NCBI RefSeq assembly: GCF_029222905.1
Contig: NZ_JARHUE010000004.1
Coordinates: forward strand, 284,433 to 348,432
Direction: 5' to 3'
Length of the DNA stretch: 64,000 nucleotides
Source of the DNA: Neptuniibacter sp. CAU 1671
GTDB taxonomy: Bacteria; Pseudomonadota; Gammaproteobacteria; Pseudomonadales; Balneatricaceae
How positions within the stretch are numbered: the first letter of the stretch is position 1; every line of letters starts with the position of its first letter. Below are positions 44,429 through 55,849 of the stretch, piece by piece. The notes under the pieces are model-generated. The model was not told the DNA's origin, searched no databases, and saw nothing but the letters and a program-made list of their open reading frames with translations. The position numbers and the translations under genes were made by a program.

Positions 44429-45769
44429 ATGCTTGATAAAGTCGTCATTGCTAACCGAGGTGAAATCGCACTGCGCATCCTGCGTGCCTGCAAGGAGCTT
44501 GGCATCAAAACCGTTGCCATCCACTCTCAGGCTGACCGGGAATTGATGCATGTGCGCCTGGCGGATGAGGCCGTATGTATCGGCCCAGCACCTTCACCAA
44601 AAAGTTATCTGAACATTCCTTCCATCATCAGCGCAGCTGAAGTGACCGATGCCGTGGGTATCCACCCCGGTTACGGCTTCCTGGCTGAAAACGCTGATTT
44701 TGCTGAACAGGTTGAGCGTTCCGGTTTTGTATTCATCGGCCCTAAAGCAGACACCATTCGCCTGATGGGCGATAAAGTATCAGCGATTGAGGCCATGAAA
44801 GCTGCGGGCGTACCCACGGTGCCCGGATCTGACGGCGCTCTGCCGGATGATAACGATGCTGTCTACAAGATTGGCGCCCGAATCGGTTATCCGGTGATCA
44901 TCAAAGCCGCTGCCGGTGGTGGCGGTCGCGGCATGCGTGTTGTGCACTCAGAAGCGTCATTGATCAATGCCATTCACGTGACCAAATCAGAAGCGGCTGC
45001 CGCTTTTGGTGATGACACCGTGTATATGGAGAAATACCTGGAGAATCCTCGCCACGTTGAGGTTCAGGTACTGGCTGATGGCCAGGGCAATGCCATCCAC
45101 CTGTATGACCGCGATTGCTCTATGCAACGCCGTCACCAGAAAGTAGTGGAAGAAGCACCTGCGCCTATGCTAGACCCAGAAGCCAGAGCCCAGGTTCTGA
45201 AGTCATGTGTCGATGCCTGTATCGAAATTGGCTACCGCGGTGCGGGTACTTTTGAGTTCCTGTATGAAGACGGCCGTTTCTATTTCATCGAAATGAATAC
45301 CCGTGTTCAGGTTGAGCACCCGGTAACCGAGATGATCACGGGCGTTGATATTGTGAAAGAACAGTTGCGTATCGCCTCAGGCATGCCTCTGTCCTTCAAA
45401 CAGGAAGATATTAAGGTTCAGGGCCACGCGTTTGAGTGCCGTATCAACGCTGAAGATCCAAAAACCTTCCTGCCAAGCCCCGGTACCGTTAAACATTTCC
45501 ACGCTCCGGGCGGCAATGGTGTACGCGTAGATTCTCACCTCTACAGCGGCTATACCGTACCACCGAACTACGATTCGCTGATTGCCAAGCTAATCACTCA
45601 CGCAGAAGACCGTGAGACTGCACTCACCCGTATGCGCAACGCGCTGGATGAGATGGTGATAGACGGCATCCGCTCCAATATCGCGCTGCAACAGCAGATC
45701 ACCAATGACAGTCGCTTCCAGCAAGGCGGAGTCAACATCCATTATCTGGAGAAAAAGCTGGGCTTGTAA
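44429..45769 (+). CDS. accC: biotin carboxylase AccC
   Basis: AccC carboxylates biotin on AccB with ATP and bicarbonate. The 446-residue ATP-grasp enzyme begins [20 protein letters not shown] and has the glycine-rich loop [20 protein letters not shown], the block [20 protein letters not shown] and the metal-binding [20 protein letters not shown]. Normal length. AAGGAT about 11 bases upstream is the ribosome site. An intrinsic terminator follows and separates it from prmA. Confidence 0.98.
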   Translation: MLDKVVIANRGEIALRILRACKELGIKTVAIHSQADRELMHVRLADEAVCIGPAPSPKSYLNIPSIISAAEVTDAVGIHPGYGFLAENADFAEQVERSGFVFIGPKADTIRLMGDKVSAIEAMKAAGVPTVPGSDGALPDDNDAVYKIGARIGYPVIIKAAAGGGGRGMRVVHSEASLINAIHVTKSEAAAAFGDDTVYMEKYLENPRHVEVQVLADGQGNAIHLYDRDCSMQRRHQKVVEEAPAPMLDPEARAQVLKSCVDACIEIGYRGAGTFEFLYEDGRFYFIEMNTRVQVEHPVTEMITGVDIVKEQLRIASGMPLSFKQEDIKVQGHAFECRINAEDPKTFLPSPGTVKHFHAPGGNGVRVDSHLYSGYTVPPNYDSLIAKLITHAEDRETALTRMRNALDEMVIDGIRSNIALQQQITNDSRFQQGGVNIHYLEKKLGL

Positions 45770-45792
45770 GCATGTCTCTGCTGACTCCATCA

Positions 45793-45823
45793 GAAAGCCG
45801 GTCCCGCGACCGGCTTTTTTTAT
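45793..45823 (+). terminator. intrinsic terminator after accC
   Basis: AAAGCCGGTC and GACCGGCTTT form a strong stem with a 4-base loop followed by a T-run, 24 bases after the accC stop. It ends the aroQ-accBC operon. Confidence 0.92.
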
Positions 45824-45958
45824 TGTCCCACTTAGGCAATCGCAACCCTAAACGGTTATATCTGCCACGCCAAAAAGACCAAGAACATAGATTCCACGGC
45901 TTTAACATGCTGTAATTCAAACTCTGTTATCTGTCTGTTTTTGTTGTAGTGAGTGCCC

Positions 45959-46858
45959 ATGTCCTGGTTACAGATCAAAATTGAAATTCAGCCCTCTCAA
46001 GCCGAGATTTACGAGGACCTTTTACTCAGCGCCGGTTGCGCTGCAGTGACCTTGCAGGACAGTGGTGATCAACCCATTTTTGAACCCGACCTGGGTACCA
46101 CACCCTTGTGGCAGCACACGACCATTACCGGTCTATTCAGTGCTGAGCACAATCTGGAAAGCACACTTGAATACCTTAAACAGGCACAGATTCAGCTGCT
46201 GCCAAAGCAGCCACCTGCCCCTGCCAAAGCGGAAATTCTGGAAGACAAGGACTGGGTGCGCGCCTGGATGGATGAATACCACCCGATGCAGTTTGGTCAG
46301 CGTCTCTGGGTATGCCCTAGCTGGTGCGATGTTCCCGACCCGAGTGCAGTGAACCTGATGCTCGATCCCGGACTGGCTTTTGGTACCGGTACGCATCCCA
46401 CCACAGCCCTTTGTCTGGAGTGGCTTGATGCGCAGGCCCTGAACGGTAAAAGTGTGATCGACTTCGGCTGTGGCTCAGGCATTTTGGGGATCGCAGCCCT
46501 GCTGTTGGGCGCAGAAGATGCCGTGGGTATCGATATCGATCCTCAGGCATTACAAGCCAGCCAGGATAATCTGGCCCGCAATCAGCTTAGTGCTGACCGT
46601 TTTAAGGTATTTCTGCCAGAAAAAGCCCCGGAAGTTCCGGCTGACGTGCTGGTCGCGAATATTCTGGCCGGACCTCTGGTCAGCCTGGCACCAACCATCG
46701 CTGCCCGGGTCAAGTCTGATGGCCTGCTATGCCTGTCAGGCCTGCTGGCACATCAGGAAGCAGAACTTCGAGCGGCTTATTCCGACTGGTTTGAACTTGA
46801 TCCCACTGCTGAGAAAGAGGGCTGGATCCGCCTGTCAGGCCGCCGCAAAGCATCCTGA
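45959..46858 (+). CDS. prmA: ribosomal protein L11 methyltransferase PrmA
   Basis: PrmA trimethylates ribosomal protein L11. The 299-residue protein has the N-terminal L11-recognition domain ([20 protein letters not shown]), the hinge [20 protein letters not shown], and the SAM-binding fold [20 protein letters not shown] with [16 protein letters not shown]. All match PrmA. The start is placed at ATG 45959, where family members begin MSWLQ; the ribosome site there is weak. It is followed 14 bases later by the zinc-ribbon/DUF3426 gene. Confidence 0.95.
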   Translation: MSWLQIKIEIQPSQAEIYEDLLLSAGCAAVTLQDSGDQPIFEPDLGTTPLWQHTTITGLFSAEHNLESTLEYLKQAQIQLLPKQPPAPAKAEILEDKDWVRAWMDEYHPMQFGQRLWVCPSWCDVPDPSAVNLMLDPGLAFGTGTHPTTALCLEWLDAQALNGKSVIDFGCGSGILGIAALLLGAEDAVGIDIDPQALQASQDNLARNQLSADRFKVFLPEKAPEVPADVLVANILAGPLVSLAPTIAARVKSDGLLCLSGLLAHQEAELRAAYSDWFELDPTAEKEGWIRLSGRRKAS

Positions 46859-46872
46859 GGCACGTACACGTC

Positions 46873-47877
<1,005 letters not shown>

Positions 47878-48016
47878 ATCGGTCAAAAAAGCAACAGAAA
47901 ATCCTTGGCCCAACTACCCCGAACAGGTATCATTGGCGGCCTTCCAAACAGGTTTAATTTGCCCGGTACCTTTATGGGTGCTGAGGGTTTTATTGGCCGT
48001 TTTTCAGGGTAAGCAC

Positions 48017-49003
48017 ATGTTCACAATTGGCCCCTATACCATTGACAGTCAGGTGATCCTGGCGCCAATGGCAGGCGTAACAGACCGGCCCTTTCGCCAG
48101 CTCTGTCGTCGTATGGGCGCGGGCCTGGTGGTGTCCGAGATGGTGATCTCAGATACCCGGCTCTGGAACACCCGCAAATCCGCACAACGCCTTAACCATG
48201 AGGGTGAACCTGAACCCCGCTCTGTACAGATAGCCGGTGGCGACCCGGTCATGATGGCGGATGCTGCTCTGTGGAACGTGCGCCGTGGCGCCCAGATCAT
48301 TGATATCAATATGGGCTGCCCTGCCAAAAAAGTGTGTAACCGTGCCGCCGGTTCTGCCCTGCTGAAAGACGAGCCTCTGGTGCGCCAGATTATCGAAGCC
48401 GTGGTGGCCAGTGTGGATGTGCCCGTTACCCTGAAGATTCGCACCGGCTGGGATACCGCCAACCGCAACGGTGAAACCATCGCCCGAATCGCAGAAGACT
48501 GCGGTATTAAAGCACTGGCCGTGCATGGCCGGACCCGCAGTTGCGGTTATACCGGGGAAGCTGAATACGACACCATCGCCAGGATTCGGGAGAGTGTCGA
48601 AATCCCGGTCTTCGCCAACGGCGATATTACCTCGCCTGAAAAAGCCGCTGAGGTACTGAAACATACCGGCTGTGCTGCCGTCATGATTGGCCGTGGTGCC
48701 CAGGGCCGTCCCTGGCTGTTACGCGAGATTGATCATTATCTGCGAACCGGTACAATGCTCCCCCCACCACCAATGTCAGAAGTCAGAAGCCTGCTCCTGG
48801 AACATCTCAGCGAGCTTCATGCCTTCTATGGTGAGCACATGGGAGTACGGATTGCCCGTAAACACGTTGGCTGGTATCTGCAGGACCAGCCAAACAGTAA
48901 AGATTTTCGTCAAACGTTTTTTAAACTAGAAACCGCAGCGGATCAGGTCAACGCGATTGAGGTGTATTTCAATCAAATGCGTGATGCCGGTGTTGCCGCT
49001 TGA
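48017..49003 (+). CDS. dusB: tRNA-dihydrouridine synthase DusB
   Basis: DusB reduces uridine in the D-loop of tRNA with FMN and NADPH. The 328-residue protein starts MFTIGPYTIDSQVILAPMAG, with the catalytic cysteine of DINMGCPAKKVCNRAAGSAL, the tRNA/FMN loop TLKIRTGWDTANRNGETIAR, AVHGRTRSCGYTGEAEYDTI and VMIGRGAQGRPWLLREIDHY. ATG 48017 fits the family start with AGGG upstream; 28 codons before it are not conserved. It is coupled to fis in the usual dusB-fis operon. Confidence 0.95.
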   Translation: MFTIGPYTIDSQVILAPMAGVTDRPFRQLCRRMGAGLVVSEMVISDTRLWNTRKSAQRLNHEGEPEPRSVQIAGGDPVMMADAALWNVRRGAQIIDINMGCPAKKVCNRAAGSALLKDEPLVRQIIEAVVASVDVPVTLKIRTGWDTANRNGETIARIAEDCGIKALAVHGRTRSCGYTGEAEYDTIARIRESVEIPVFANGDITSPEKAAEVLKHTGCAAVMIGRGAQGRPWLLREIDHYLRTGTMLPPPPMSEVRSLLLEHLSELHAFYGEHMGVRIARKHVGWYLQDQPNSKDFRQTFFKLETAADQVNAIEVYFNQMRDAGVAA

Positions 49004-49023
49004 ACACATGGACCTAAAGTACC

Positions 49024-49308
49024 GTGGAATATAAAGAAATCACTCACCCGAACCTTGTGTCGAATGCCACAGAAAACAGTAACCGCACCCTGCGTGACAA
49101 CGTGCAGCAATCGCTGAACAACTATTTCCGTCAGTTGGATGGCCAGCCTGTCACCGATGTTTATCAAATGGTTCTGGCTGAGATTGAAGCCCCACTGTTT
49201 GAGACTGTCATGGCATACACCAAAGACAACCAGACTAAAGCGTCTCAGCTGCTGGGTCTTAACCGCGGCACCCTGCGTAAAAAGCTTAAGCAGTACGGCT
49301 TGCTTTAA
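49024..49308 (+). CDS. fis: DNA-binding protein Fis, GTG start
   Basis: Fis is a nucleoid protein that bends DNA and stimulates rRNA and other promoters. The 94-residue sequence has the family core [20 protein letters not shown] and the C-terminal helix-turn-helix [20 protein letters not shown], ending KQYGLL. The start codon is GTG at 49024; the ribosome site is weak, and expression probably depends on dusB-fis cotranscription from a growth-rate-controlled promoter. It lies 20 bases after dusB and 31 bases before purH. Confidence 0.96.
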   Translation: MEYKEITHPNLVSNATENSNRTLRDNVQQSLNNYFRQLDGQPVTDVYQMVLAEIEAPLFETVMAYTKDNQTKASQLLGLNRGTLRKKLKQYGLL

Positions 49309-49339
49309 TCCTGTTTTCAAAAGTTCTGGAGTCTGACTG

Positions 49340-50920
49340 ATGACCTCACGTTTAACCCCCGTTCGCCGTGCACTGATCAGTGTCTCAGATAAAACCGGTA
49401 TTGTTGAATTTGCCCAGGCGCTGAACCAGCGCGGCGTCGAAATTCTTTCCACCGGTGGCACCTTCAAACTGCTGCAGGAAAAAGGCGTGCCTGCAGTAGA
49501 AGTGTCTGACTACACCGGTTTTCCTGAAATGATGGATGGCCGTGTTAAAACACTGCATCCCAAAGTACACGGTGGCATTCTGGGTCGTCGGGGTCAGGAT
49601 GATGCGATCATGGATCAGCATGGCATCCGTCCAATCGACATGGTGGTCGTGAACCTGTATCCCTTTGCCGCCACCATTGCCCGTCCGGACTGTGACCTGC
49701 CGATGGCGATCGAAAACATCGATATTGGCGGTCCAACCATGGTGCGTTCTGCCGCTAAAAACCACAAAGATGTAGCGATTGTGGTCAATGCAACTGATTA
49801 CGACACCATCGTAACCGAACTGGATCAGCACAACGGTCTGACGCAGGCCACCCGGTTTGATCTGGCGGTAAAAGCCTTTGAGCACACGGCGGCTTACGAC
49901 GGCATGATCGCCAACTATCTGGGCGCAATCGTTGAAGGTGAAGAGGAGCAGCCTGCTGACTTCCCTCGTACCTTTAATACCCAGTTCCAAAAAGTGCAGG
50001 AGATGCGCTACGGTGAAAACCCGCATCAGCGTGCTGCTTTTTATGTTGAAGCTGAACCTGCGGAAGCCAGTATCGCCACCGCGCGCCAGCTGCAGGGCAA
50101 AGAGCTGTCTTACAACAACGTGGCAGACACTGATGCGGCGCTGGAATGTGTCAAACCGTTCCGCGAACCTGCCTGTGTCATCGTCAAACACGCCAACCCT
50201 TGTGGTGTCGCAGTGGGTGAAAACATCCTGGAAGCCTATAACCGTGCTTACCAGACAGATCCAACCTCCGCGTTTGGCGGCATCATTGCATTTAACCGTG
50301 AACTGGATGCCACTACTGCCAAGGCGATCATTGACCGTCAGTTTGTTGAAGTGATCATCGCGCCAAGCGTGAGCCAGGAAGCCTCCGACATTATCTCCAG
50401 CAAGCCGAATGTTCGCCTGCTGGCCTGTGGTGAGTGGGAAGCTGAACGTGCTCATGGTTTTGATTACAAACGCGTGAACGGCGGTCTGCTGGTGCAGGAC
50501 CGTGATCTGGGCCGGGTAGATGCTTCACAGCTGAAAGTTGTCAGTAAAAAACAGCCGACTGAAGCTGAAATCCGCGATCTGTTGTTCTGCTGGGAAGTGG
50601 CCAAGTTCGTTAAATCCAATGCAATTGTTTATGCCAAAAATGGCCAGACCATCGGTATTGGTGCCGGTCAGATGAGCCGTGTTTACAGTGCTAAAATTGC
50701 CGGTATTAAAGCCGCTGATGAAGGTCTGGAAGTCAAAGGCTCCGTGATGGCGTCTGATGCCTTCTTCCCGTTCCGTGACGGTATCGACTCCGCAGCGGCA
50801 GCTGGCATCACCGCAGTGATTCAGCCGGGTGGTTCTATGCGTGATGAGGAAGTCATAGCCGCAGCCGACGAACATGGCATGGCCATGGTCTTCACTGGCA
50901 TGCGCCACTTCCGCCACTAA
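49340..50920 (+). CDS. purH: bifunctional AICAR transformylase/IMP cyclohydrolase PurH
   Basis: PurH carries out the last two steps of IMP synthesis. The 526-residue protein begins [20 protein letters not shown] with the cyclohydrolase domain ([40 protein letters not shown]). The C-terminal transformylase domain has [20 protein letters not shown] with the catalytic Lys-His. Normal length. It follows fis closely and is coupled to purD through a region with two hairpins. Confidence 0.97.
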   Translation: MTSRLTPVRRALISVSDKTGIVEFAQALNQRGVEILSTGGTFKLLQEKGVPAVEVSDYTGFPEMMDGRVKTLHPKVHGGILGRRGQDDAIMDQHGIRPIDMVVVNLYPFAATIARPDCDLPMAIENIDIGGPTMVRSAAKNHKDVAIVVNATDYDTIVTELDQHNGLTQATRFDLAVKAFEHTAAYDGMIANYLGAIVEGEEEQPADFPRTFNTQFQKVQEMRYGENPHQRAAFYVEAEPAEASIATARQLQGKELSYNNVADTDAALECVKPFREPACVIVKHANPCGVAVGENILEAYNRAYQTDPTSAFGGIIAFNRELDATTAKAIIDRQFVEVIIAPSVSQEASDIISSKPNVRLLACGEWEAERAHGFDYKRVNGGLLVQDRDLGRVDASQLKVVSKKQPTEAEIRDLLFCWEVAKFVKSNAIVYAKNGQTIGIGAGQMSRVYSAKIAGIKAADEGLEVKGSVMASDAFFPFRDGIDSAAAAGITAVIQPGGSMRDEEVIAAADEHGMAMVFTGMRHFRH

Positions 50921-50927
50921 CCGATTT

Positions 50928-50964
50928 CGGGCCAGCTCTGCTGGCCCGTCTGCTTTCTGCAGAC
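50928..50964 (+). other. tandem hairpins between purH and purD
   Basis: CGGGCCAGC-TCT-GCTGGCCCG (9-bp perfect stem) is followed at once by GTCTGC-TTTCT-GCAGAC, sharing a base. No T-run follows. They could protect or process the purH-purD transcript, or act as an attenuator for purD. Confidence 0.55.
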
Positions 50965-50986
50965 AGCCCAGTTTAAGGAATTGAAA

Positions 50987-52270
50987 ATGAACGTATTGAT
51001 TATTGGTTCCGGTGGCCGCGAACACGCGCTGGCCTGGTCCGCCGCTCAGGACTCAAATGTTCAGCAGATCTTTGTTGCTCCGGGCAACGCAGCGACCGCC
51101 AATGAAGCAAAAATGCAGAATGTTGCGATTGATGTACTGGATCTGGACGGTCTGGTTAAATTTGCTCAGGACAACGCCATTGATCTGACCATCGTTGGCC
51201 CTGAAGCACCGCTGGTAGCGGGTGTGGTTGATCGTTTCCGTGAAGCTGGCCTGCGTATCTTTGGTCCAACCGCAGCGGCGGCCCAACTTGAAGGCTCCAA
51301 AGCGTTTACCAAAGACTTCCTGGCTCGCCATCAGATTCCTACTGCAGATTACGCCAATTTCACCGAGATCGAACCTGCGCTGGCCTACGTCCGTGAAAAA
51401 GGCGCACCGATTGTGGTGAAAGCCGACGGTCTGGCTGCAGGTAAAGGTGTGATCGTGGCGATGACCCTTGAAGAAGCCGAAGCAGCGATCAAGGATATGC
51501 TGGCTGGCAATGCCTTTGGTGATGCCGGTAGCCGTGTTGTAGTCGAAGAGTTTCTGGACGGTGAAGAAGCTTCTTTTATTGTCATGGTGGACGGTAAAAA
51601 CGTACTGGCCATGGCGACCAGCCAGGATCACAAACGTGTGGGCAACGCTGACACCGGCCCGAATACCGGCGGCATGGGTGCTTACTCACCGGCGCCGGTA
51701 GTAACCGCAGAGATCCACCAGCGCGTAATGGACGAAGTGATCATGCCAACAGTGAATGGCATGGCGGCTGAAGGCAACGATTACACCGGTTTTCTCTATG
51801 CCGGCCTGATGATCATGGCTGACGGCACACCTAAGGTAATCGAATATAACTGCCGTTTTGGTGACCCTGAAACACAGCCGATCATGCTGCGTCTTAAGTC
51901 CAGTCTGGTCGAGCTTTGCAATGCCGCGATTGATCAGAAACTGGATCAAACCACCGCTGAGTGGGATTCCCGTAAATCCGTTGGCGTGGTGATGGCTGCC
52001 GGTGGTTACCCCGGCGATTACACCAAAGGTGATGTAATCAGTCTGCCTGAAACCTCCCCTGAAGGTACCAAGATTTTCCATGCCGGTACTGCCCTGAAAG
52101 ATGGTCAGGTCGTGACGGCCGGCGGTCGTGTTCTCTGCGTAACCGCACTGGGTGACACCGTGACTGAAGCCCAGCAGCGCGCTTATGCGTTACTGCAGCA
52201 GGTCAGCTGGAAAGATGCGTATTACCGGACAGATATTGCCTACCGTGCGATCGCACGCGAACAGCAATAA
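50987..52270 (+). CDS. purD: phosphoribosylamine-glycine ligase PurD
   Basis: PurD joins 5-phosphoribosylamine and glycine with ATP in purine synthesis. The 427-residue ATP-grasp enzyme begins [20 protein letters not shown] and has [60 protein letters not shown] and the magnesium site [21 protein letters not shown] 50987, with AAGGA upstream, is preferred to a TTG two codons earlier. An intrinsic terminator follows. Confidence 0.97.
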   Translation: MNVLIIGSGGREHALAWSAAQDSNVQQIFVAPGNAATANEAKMQNVAIDVLDLDGLVKFAQDNAIDLTIVGPEAPLVAGVVDRFREAGLRIFGPTAAAAQLEGSKAFTKDFLARHQIPTADYANFTEIEPALAYVREKGAPIVVKADGLAAGKGVIVAMTLEEAEAAIKDMLAGNAFGDAGSRVVVEEFLDGEEASFIVMVDGKNVLAMATSQDHKRVGNADTGPNTGGMGAYSPAPVVTAEIHQRVMDEVIMPTVNGMAAEGNDYTGFLYAGLMIMADGTPKVIEYNCRFGDPETQPIMLRLKSSLVELCNAAIDQKLDQTTAEWDSRKSVGVVMAAGGYPGDYTKGDVISLPETSPEGTKIFHAGTALKDGQVVTAGGRVLCVTALGDTVTEAQQRAYALLQQVSWKDAYYRTDIAYRAIAREQQ

Positions 52271-52278
52271 ACGTCAAT

Positions 52279-52306
52279 TAAAGCCGCCTTCAGGGCGGCT
52301 TTTTAC
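52279..52306 (+). terminator. intrinsic terminator after purD
   Basis: AAAGCCGCC and GGCGGCTTT form the stem with a 5-base loop (TTCAG), followed by Ts, 9 bases after the purD stop. It ends the purHD operon. Confidence 0.88.
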
Positions 52307-52380
52307 TTTCTTATGCACAGAAATCACGCAATAATCGATTTGATCTTTCATCAACCCGGACGATGCTGACGATCTTTGTG

Positions 52381-52923
52381 ATGCCCAAACTACGCTTAAC
52401 CGGTTTTTTCCTGTTACTCAGCTCTCTCTTTTTGCTGGGCTGTCAAACACTGCCCAATGAGGCAGAAGCGACTGCTCAAAAAGGCAGTTATTGCCTCAAT
52501 GGCAGTAAAGAAAATAACTACAGTTGCGATCCGGAAAAAGCATCAACGCCTGAAACACCGCCCACCTACCTGTCCGAGGAACCACCAGCGGAGCTCGACG
52601 AGGTGTGGATGTATACCAAACTCGCCGAAGTGCGGGCCTGGTTAACCCAGCAGAAACAGACCTTGGCCGCTTCTGAAGCCACTGCCTCTGACGCCACCTG
52701 GCAAACCCTACAACTGGGCAGTTTTAAGCAGAGTGATAATGCCAGCCGGTTGCAACAACACCTACTGGAAAAAGGCTACGAACCCTTTACCCGTCACAAA
52801 GGGCAAATGACCGTGGTTTATGTAGGTCGCGAAGTCAATGCAGCCCACCTCGAACTGCTGCAGTCCGTGCTGTTGGAGGAGCTCAATTTGTTTGGCCGCA
52901 TCGTCGACTTCCCCGACCAGTAA
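52381..52923 (+). CDS. SPOR-domain lipoprotein
   Basis: The 180-residue protein has a lipoprotein signal (LRLTGFFLLLSSLFLLGCQT) with the lipobox LLGC, an acidic low-complexity linker and a C-terminal SPOR-like domain (WQTLQLGSFKQSDNASRLQQ, HKGQMTVVYVGREVNAAHLE). SPOR domains bind denuded peptidoglycan at division sites, so this is probably a cell-envelope protein. ATG 52381 gives a standard 21-residue signal peptide; an ATG six codons earlier is also possible. Monocistronic, after the purD terminator. Confidence 0.78.
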   Translation: MPKLRLTGFFLLLSSLFLLGCQTLPNEAEATAQKGSYCLNGSKENNYSCDPEKASTPETPPTYLSEEPPAELDEVWMYTKLAEVRAWLTQQKQTLAASEATASDATWQTLQLGSFKQSDNASRLQQHLLEKGYEPFTRHKGQMTVVYVGREVNAAHLELLQSVLLEELNLFGRIVDFPDQ

Positions 52924-53015
52924 AGATCCGGTGCTTCGCAGTTTTTCAGTTATAGTAAGACAGGCAAACACCGCTTTGCCGATTCCCATTCAGTATTCAA
53001 TTATCAGGCCCTAGC

Positions 53016-53441
53016 ATGACCCAACAGACCCGTGGACGACTCACAACCCGCACTCTTGCCATGCCAAGCGATACCAACCCTGCCGGTGATATTTTTGGTG
53101 GCTGGGTGCTTTCCCAAATGGACATTGCGGCAGGCATTTGTGCCGGTCAGCGGGCACAGGGACGTGTGGTGACTGTCGCCGTCGACAGCATGAGTTTTAT
53201 CCGCCCGGTAAAAGTCGGCGATATTCTCGGTGTCTACACGGAAGTCAGCGAGGTTGGTCGTACCTCGATGAAAATCCATGTTGAGGCCTGGGTAAGACGT
53301 GGCCGCATCGGTCACCGCGAACAGGTGACTGAGGCAACCTTTAAGTTTGTTTCAATTGATGAGTCAGGCACCCCAACGCCGATCCCGTTGGAAAAAGACC
53401 TGCCCCCTTATGTCTTGCAGAATGACTCGGATATCTTCTGA
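53016..53441 (+). CDS. YciA-type acyl-CoA thioesterase
   Basis: The 141-residue hot-dog-fold protein has LAMPSDTNPAGDIFGGWVLS with the catalytic Asn and Asp of the YciA family, VAVDSMSFIRPVKVGDILGV, and AWVRRGRIGHREQVTEATFK. YciA releases fatty acids from acyl-CoA, with broad chain-length range. It lies immediately upstream of the branched-chain 2-oxoacid dehydrogenase operon and could drain acyl-CoA made there, but that link is inference. No good SD motif is evident, though AGG lies close to the ATG. Confidence 0.88.
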   Translation: MTQQTRGRLTTRTLAMPSDTNPAGDIFGGWVLSQMDIAAGICAGQRAQGRVVTVAVDSMSFIRPVKVGDILGVYTEVSEVGRTSMKIHVEAWVRRGRIGHREQVTEATFKFVSIDESGTPTPIPLEKDLPPYVLQNDSDIF

Positions 53442-53704
53442 GTCACACGGACTGCTTAACTTCTCTGAATAATCAAAGCGTTCCGGCAAACTGATCAAAT
53501 TATGGCGTTGCTTACCCATAGCCCGATTATGAACTTTGCCGGATTCTGTGCTATCCAAAAGGTAATCGTGTGCAACAGTCACACGGGTTGCCCACCATCT
53601 TTACGGCAACCTTGATCCGGCTGTAAACCACCTACATGGATGCGATCCATCCTGCCGTGGTTAAAGCCAACAGAGAGTCTGCGTACCTTCCGGAGGATCC
53701 CGAG

Positions 53705-54748
53705 ATGTTTGCAGAGATGGAACACCACGGCACACGCTGCCTGCACCTGATGCATGACCCTGAGTCCGGCCTTAAAGCGATCATAGCTATCCACTCACTC
53801 GCCCGTGGTCCTGCCATTGGCGGCTGCCGCTTTATCAGTTATCCGAATGAACAGTCAGCCCTTGAGGATGCCCTGCGCCTTGCCCGTGGCATGAGCTATA
53901 AAGCTGCTCTGGCGGACCTGCCTCATGGTGGCGCCAAGGCCGTTATCATCCAGCCCAACCAGCCCTTCAACCGTCAGCAACTGATGCAGTGCTTTGGCCA
54001 GATGGTCGATAGTCTCAACGGCGCCTATATCACCGCGATGGACAGCGGCACCCGGGTCACGGATATGGACATTATCCGCAGCCAGACCCGCTGGGTAAGC
54101 TGTACTAAACAACAAGGGGATCCCTCACCGTACACGGCCAAGGGTGTGATGGAAGCCATAAGAACGACCGTGGCATTTCGCAGTGGCAGCCGTGATTTGA
54201 ATGGATTGACGGTGGCATTGCAGGGGGTGGGTCATGTCGGTATGGCCGTCGCACAGAACTTACATGCTGACGGGGCCAGACTCATTATCTCGGATGTGGA
54301 TGAAGTCAGGGCGCATCTCTGTGCCGAGCGCTTCAACGCCGAAATCGTCAGCCCTGATAGCCTCTATGATGTTAAAGCCGACCTGTTCTGCCCCTGTGGA
54401 CTGGGAGCAATTCTTAATACACATACCCTTCCGCGCCTGCGGGTCAATATGGTGGTGGGATCAGCCAACAATCAGCTGGCTGATGACAGTATCGCCAGCC
54501 TGCTGCAACAAAAAGGCATTCTGTATGCCCCGGATTTTCTGGTAAACGCCGGTGGTTTAATTTTTGTAGCCCTGCAATACGCCGGGGAAACCCTGCAGGC
54601 GATCGAACAGAAAATACAGCAGATCGGTACGATGCTGCAGAACCTCTACCTGCGCAGTATCACTACTCAGCTTTCCCCGCACCTGCTGGCGCTGGAACAG
54701 GCTCGTATGTTGCTCAAACAAGCTGAACAACTGCACACCGCAGCCTGA
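53705..54748 (+). CDS. Leu/Val/Phe-type amino-acid dehydrogenase
   Basis: The 347-residue NAD-dependent enzyme oxidatively deaminates branched or aromatic amino acids to 2-oxoacids. ESGLKAIIAIHSLARGPAIG, the lysines of GMSYKAALADLPHGGAKAVI, AMDSGTRVTDMDIIRSQTRW and the nucleotide-binding GVGHVGMAVAQNLHADGARL are family features. The usual GGGK is GGAK here. GGAGG nine bases before ATG 53705 fixes the start; family members begin there, and 23 codons upstream are not conserved. It heads an operon with E1alpha, E1beta and E2, so leucine, valine and isoleucine are the likely substrates. Confidence 0.85.
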   Translation: MFAEMEHHGTRCLHLMHDPESGLKAIIAIHSLARGPAIGGCRFISYPNEQSALEDALRLARGMSYKAALADLPHGGAKAVIIQPNQPFNRQQLMQCFGQMVDSLNGAYITAMDSGTRVTDMDIIRSQTRWVSCTKQQGDPSPYTAKGVMEAIRTTVAFRSGSRDLNGLTVALQGVGHVGMAVAQNLHADGARLIISDVDEVRAHLCAERFNAEIVSPDSLYDVKADLFCPCGLGAILNTHTLPRLRVNMVVGSANNQLADDSIASLLQQKGILYAPDFLVNAGGLIFVALQYAGETLQAIEQKIQQIGTMLQNLYLRSITTQLSPHLLALEQARMLLKQAEQLHTAA

Positions 54749-54760
54749 GAGGACACGGCC

Positions 54761-55849
54761 ATGCATGAATCGACCCTCCTGCGTTACATTGCACCCAACG
54801 GCGAACCCTTAACCGCACTGCCGGTCTGGTGCAGCCAGAGCGACTGGCTGGTAGAGGCTTACCGGCATATGCAGTTTGCCCGCCTGTTTGACCAGAAAGC
54901 GATCGCCTTGCAGCGCACAGGGCAACTGGGCACCTATGCTTCAATTCTCGGGGCCGAGGCCATCGATGTTGCCGTGGGCATGTGTATGGAAGCTACAGAC
55001 ATTCTCGCCCCTTATTACCGGAATCATGCCTGTCAGATGGTACGTGGCCTGCCCGCCCGCCATATCCTGAGTTACTGGGGGGGCGATGAACGCGGCAGTG
55101 CCGCCGCAGAAATGCAGCAAGATTTTCCTAACTGTATCCCCATTGCCACCCAGACTCTGCATGCCTGTGGCGCTGCCTTCGCTCTGCAATACCGGCAGCA
55201 GTCCCGCATCGCCGTCGCCATGCTGGGAGATGGCGCTACCTCCAAAGGCGATTTTGCCGAGGCCCTCAATGTTGCGGGCGTATGGAAACTACCGGTGGTA
55301 TTTATCATCAACAATAACCAGTGGGCGATCTCCGTACCCCGGACGCTGCAATCCGCAGTCTCCCGCTTGAGTGACAAGGGGCTGGCCGCGGGTGTCCCAG
55401 CAATTCAGGTCGACGGTAATGACATTATCGCCCTGCGTATCGCCCTGGAAACCGCATTTCAAACCGCACGGGAAGGTCAGGGTCCGTTCCTGATTGAAGC
55501 CATCAGTTACCGGCTGAGTGACCACACCACTGCCGACGATGCCAACCGCTATCGACCCGCAGAAGAACTGAAAACAGCCTGGAAGCATGAACCTCTCGCA
55601 CGACTGCGCACACTGCTCTTCCGGCTGCAGCTTTGGGATGAACAGCGCGACACCGCTCTGCTTCACGATCTGCAGAATCAACTGGACGCTGAAGTCAAAG
55701 CCTATCTGGAGACACCTGCCCCGCCGGTTACAGATATGTTTGATTATCTGCATGCTGAACTGCATCCGGCTTTACGTGAACAACGGGACTGGTGTGAGGT
55801 GAACCAGATGCCGGGCGGCAGTCACGCCCCCGGAGGTGCAGATGAATAA
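54761..55849 (+). CDS. branched-chain 2-oxoacid dehydrogenase E1 alpha subunit
   Basis: E1alpha binds thiamine diphosphate and decarboxylates 2-oxoacids. The 362-residue protein has QFARLFDQKAIALQRTGQLG, the TPP/Mg motif AMLGDGATSKGDFAEALNVA with downstream INNNQWAISVPRT, and SYRLSDHTTADDANRYRPAE, the phosphorylation-type loop. These features are closer to BkdA1/branched-chain E1 than to pyruvate E1. ATG follows the dehydrogenase gene by 12 bases with AGAGGA upstream. The stop overlaps the E1beta start. Substrate is inferred from context. Confidence 0.88.
   Translation: MHESTLLRYIAPNGEPLTALPVWCSQSDWLVEAYRHMQFARLFDQKAIALQRTGQLGTYASILGAEAIDVAVGMCMEATDILAPYYRNHACQMVRGLPARHILSYWGGDERGSAAAEMQQDFPNCIPIATQTLHACGAAFALQYRQQSRIAVAMLGDGATSKGDFAEALNVAGVWKLPVVFIINNNQWAISVPRTLQSAVSRLSDKGLAAGVPAIQVDGNDIIALRIALETAFQTAREGQGPFLIEAISYRLSDHTTADDANRYRPAEELKTAWKHEPLARLRTLLFRLQLWDEQRDTALLHDLQNQLDAEVKAYLETPAPPVTDMFDYLHAELHPALREQRDWCEVNQMPGGSHAPGGADE

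Noticed and set aside
49385-50455. 356-codon minus-strand ORF opposite purH
   Set aside because: It is antisense to a canonical PurH, has no recognisable protein features and reflects codon bias of the real gene.
53636-53704. Longer N terminus for the amino-acid dehydrogenase
   Set aside because: A perfect GGAGG site before ATG 53705 and the usual family start argue that the 23 extra codons are leader sequence.
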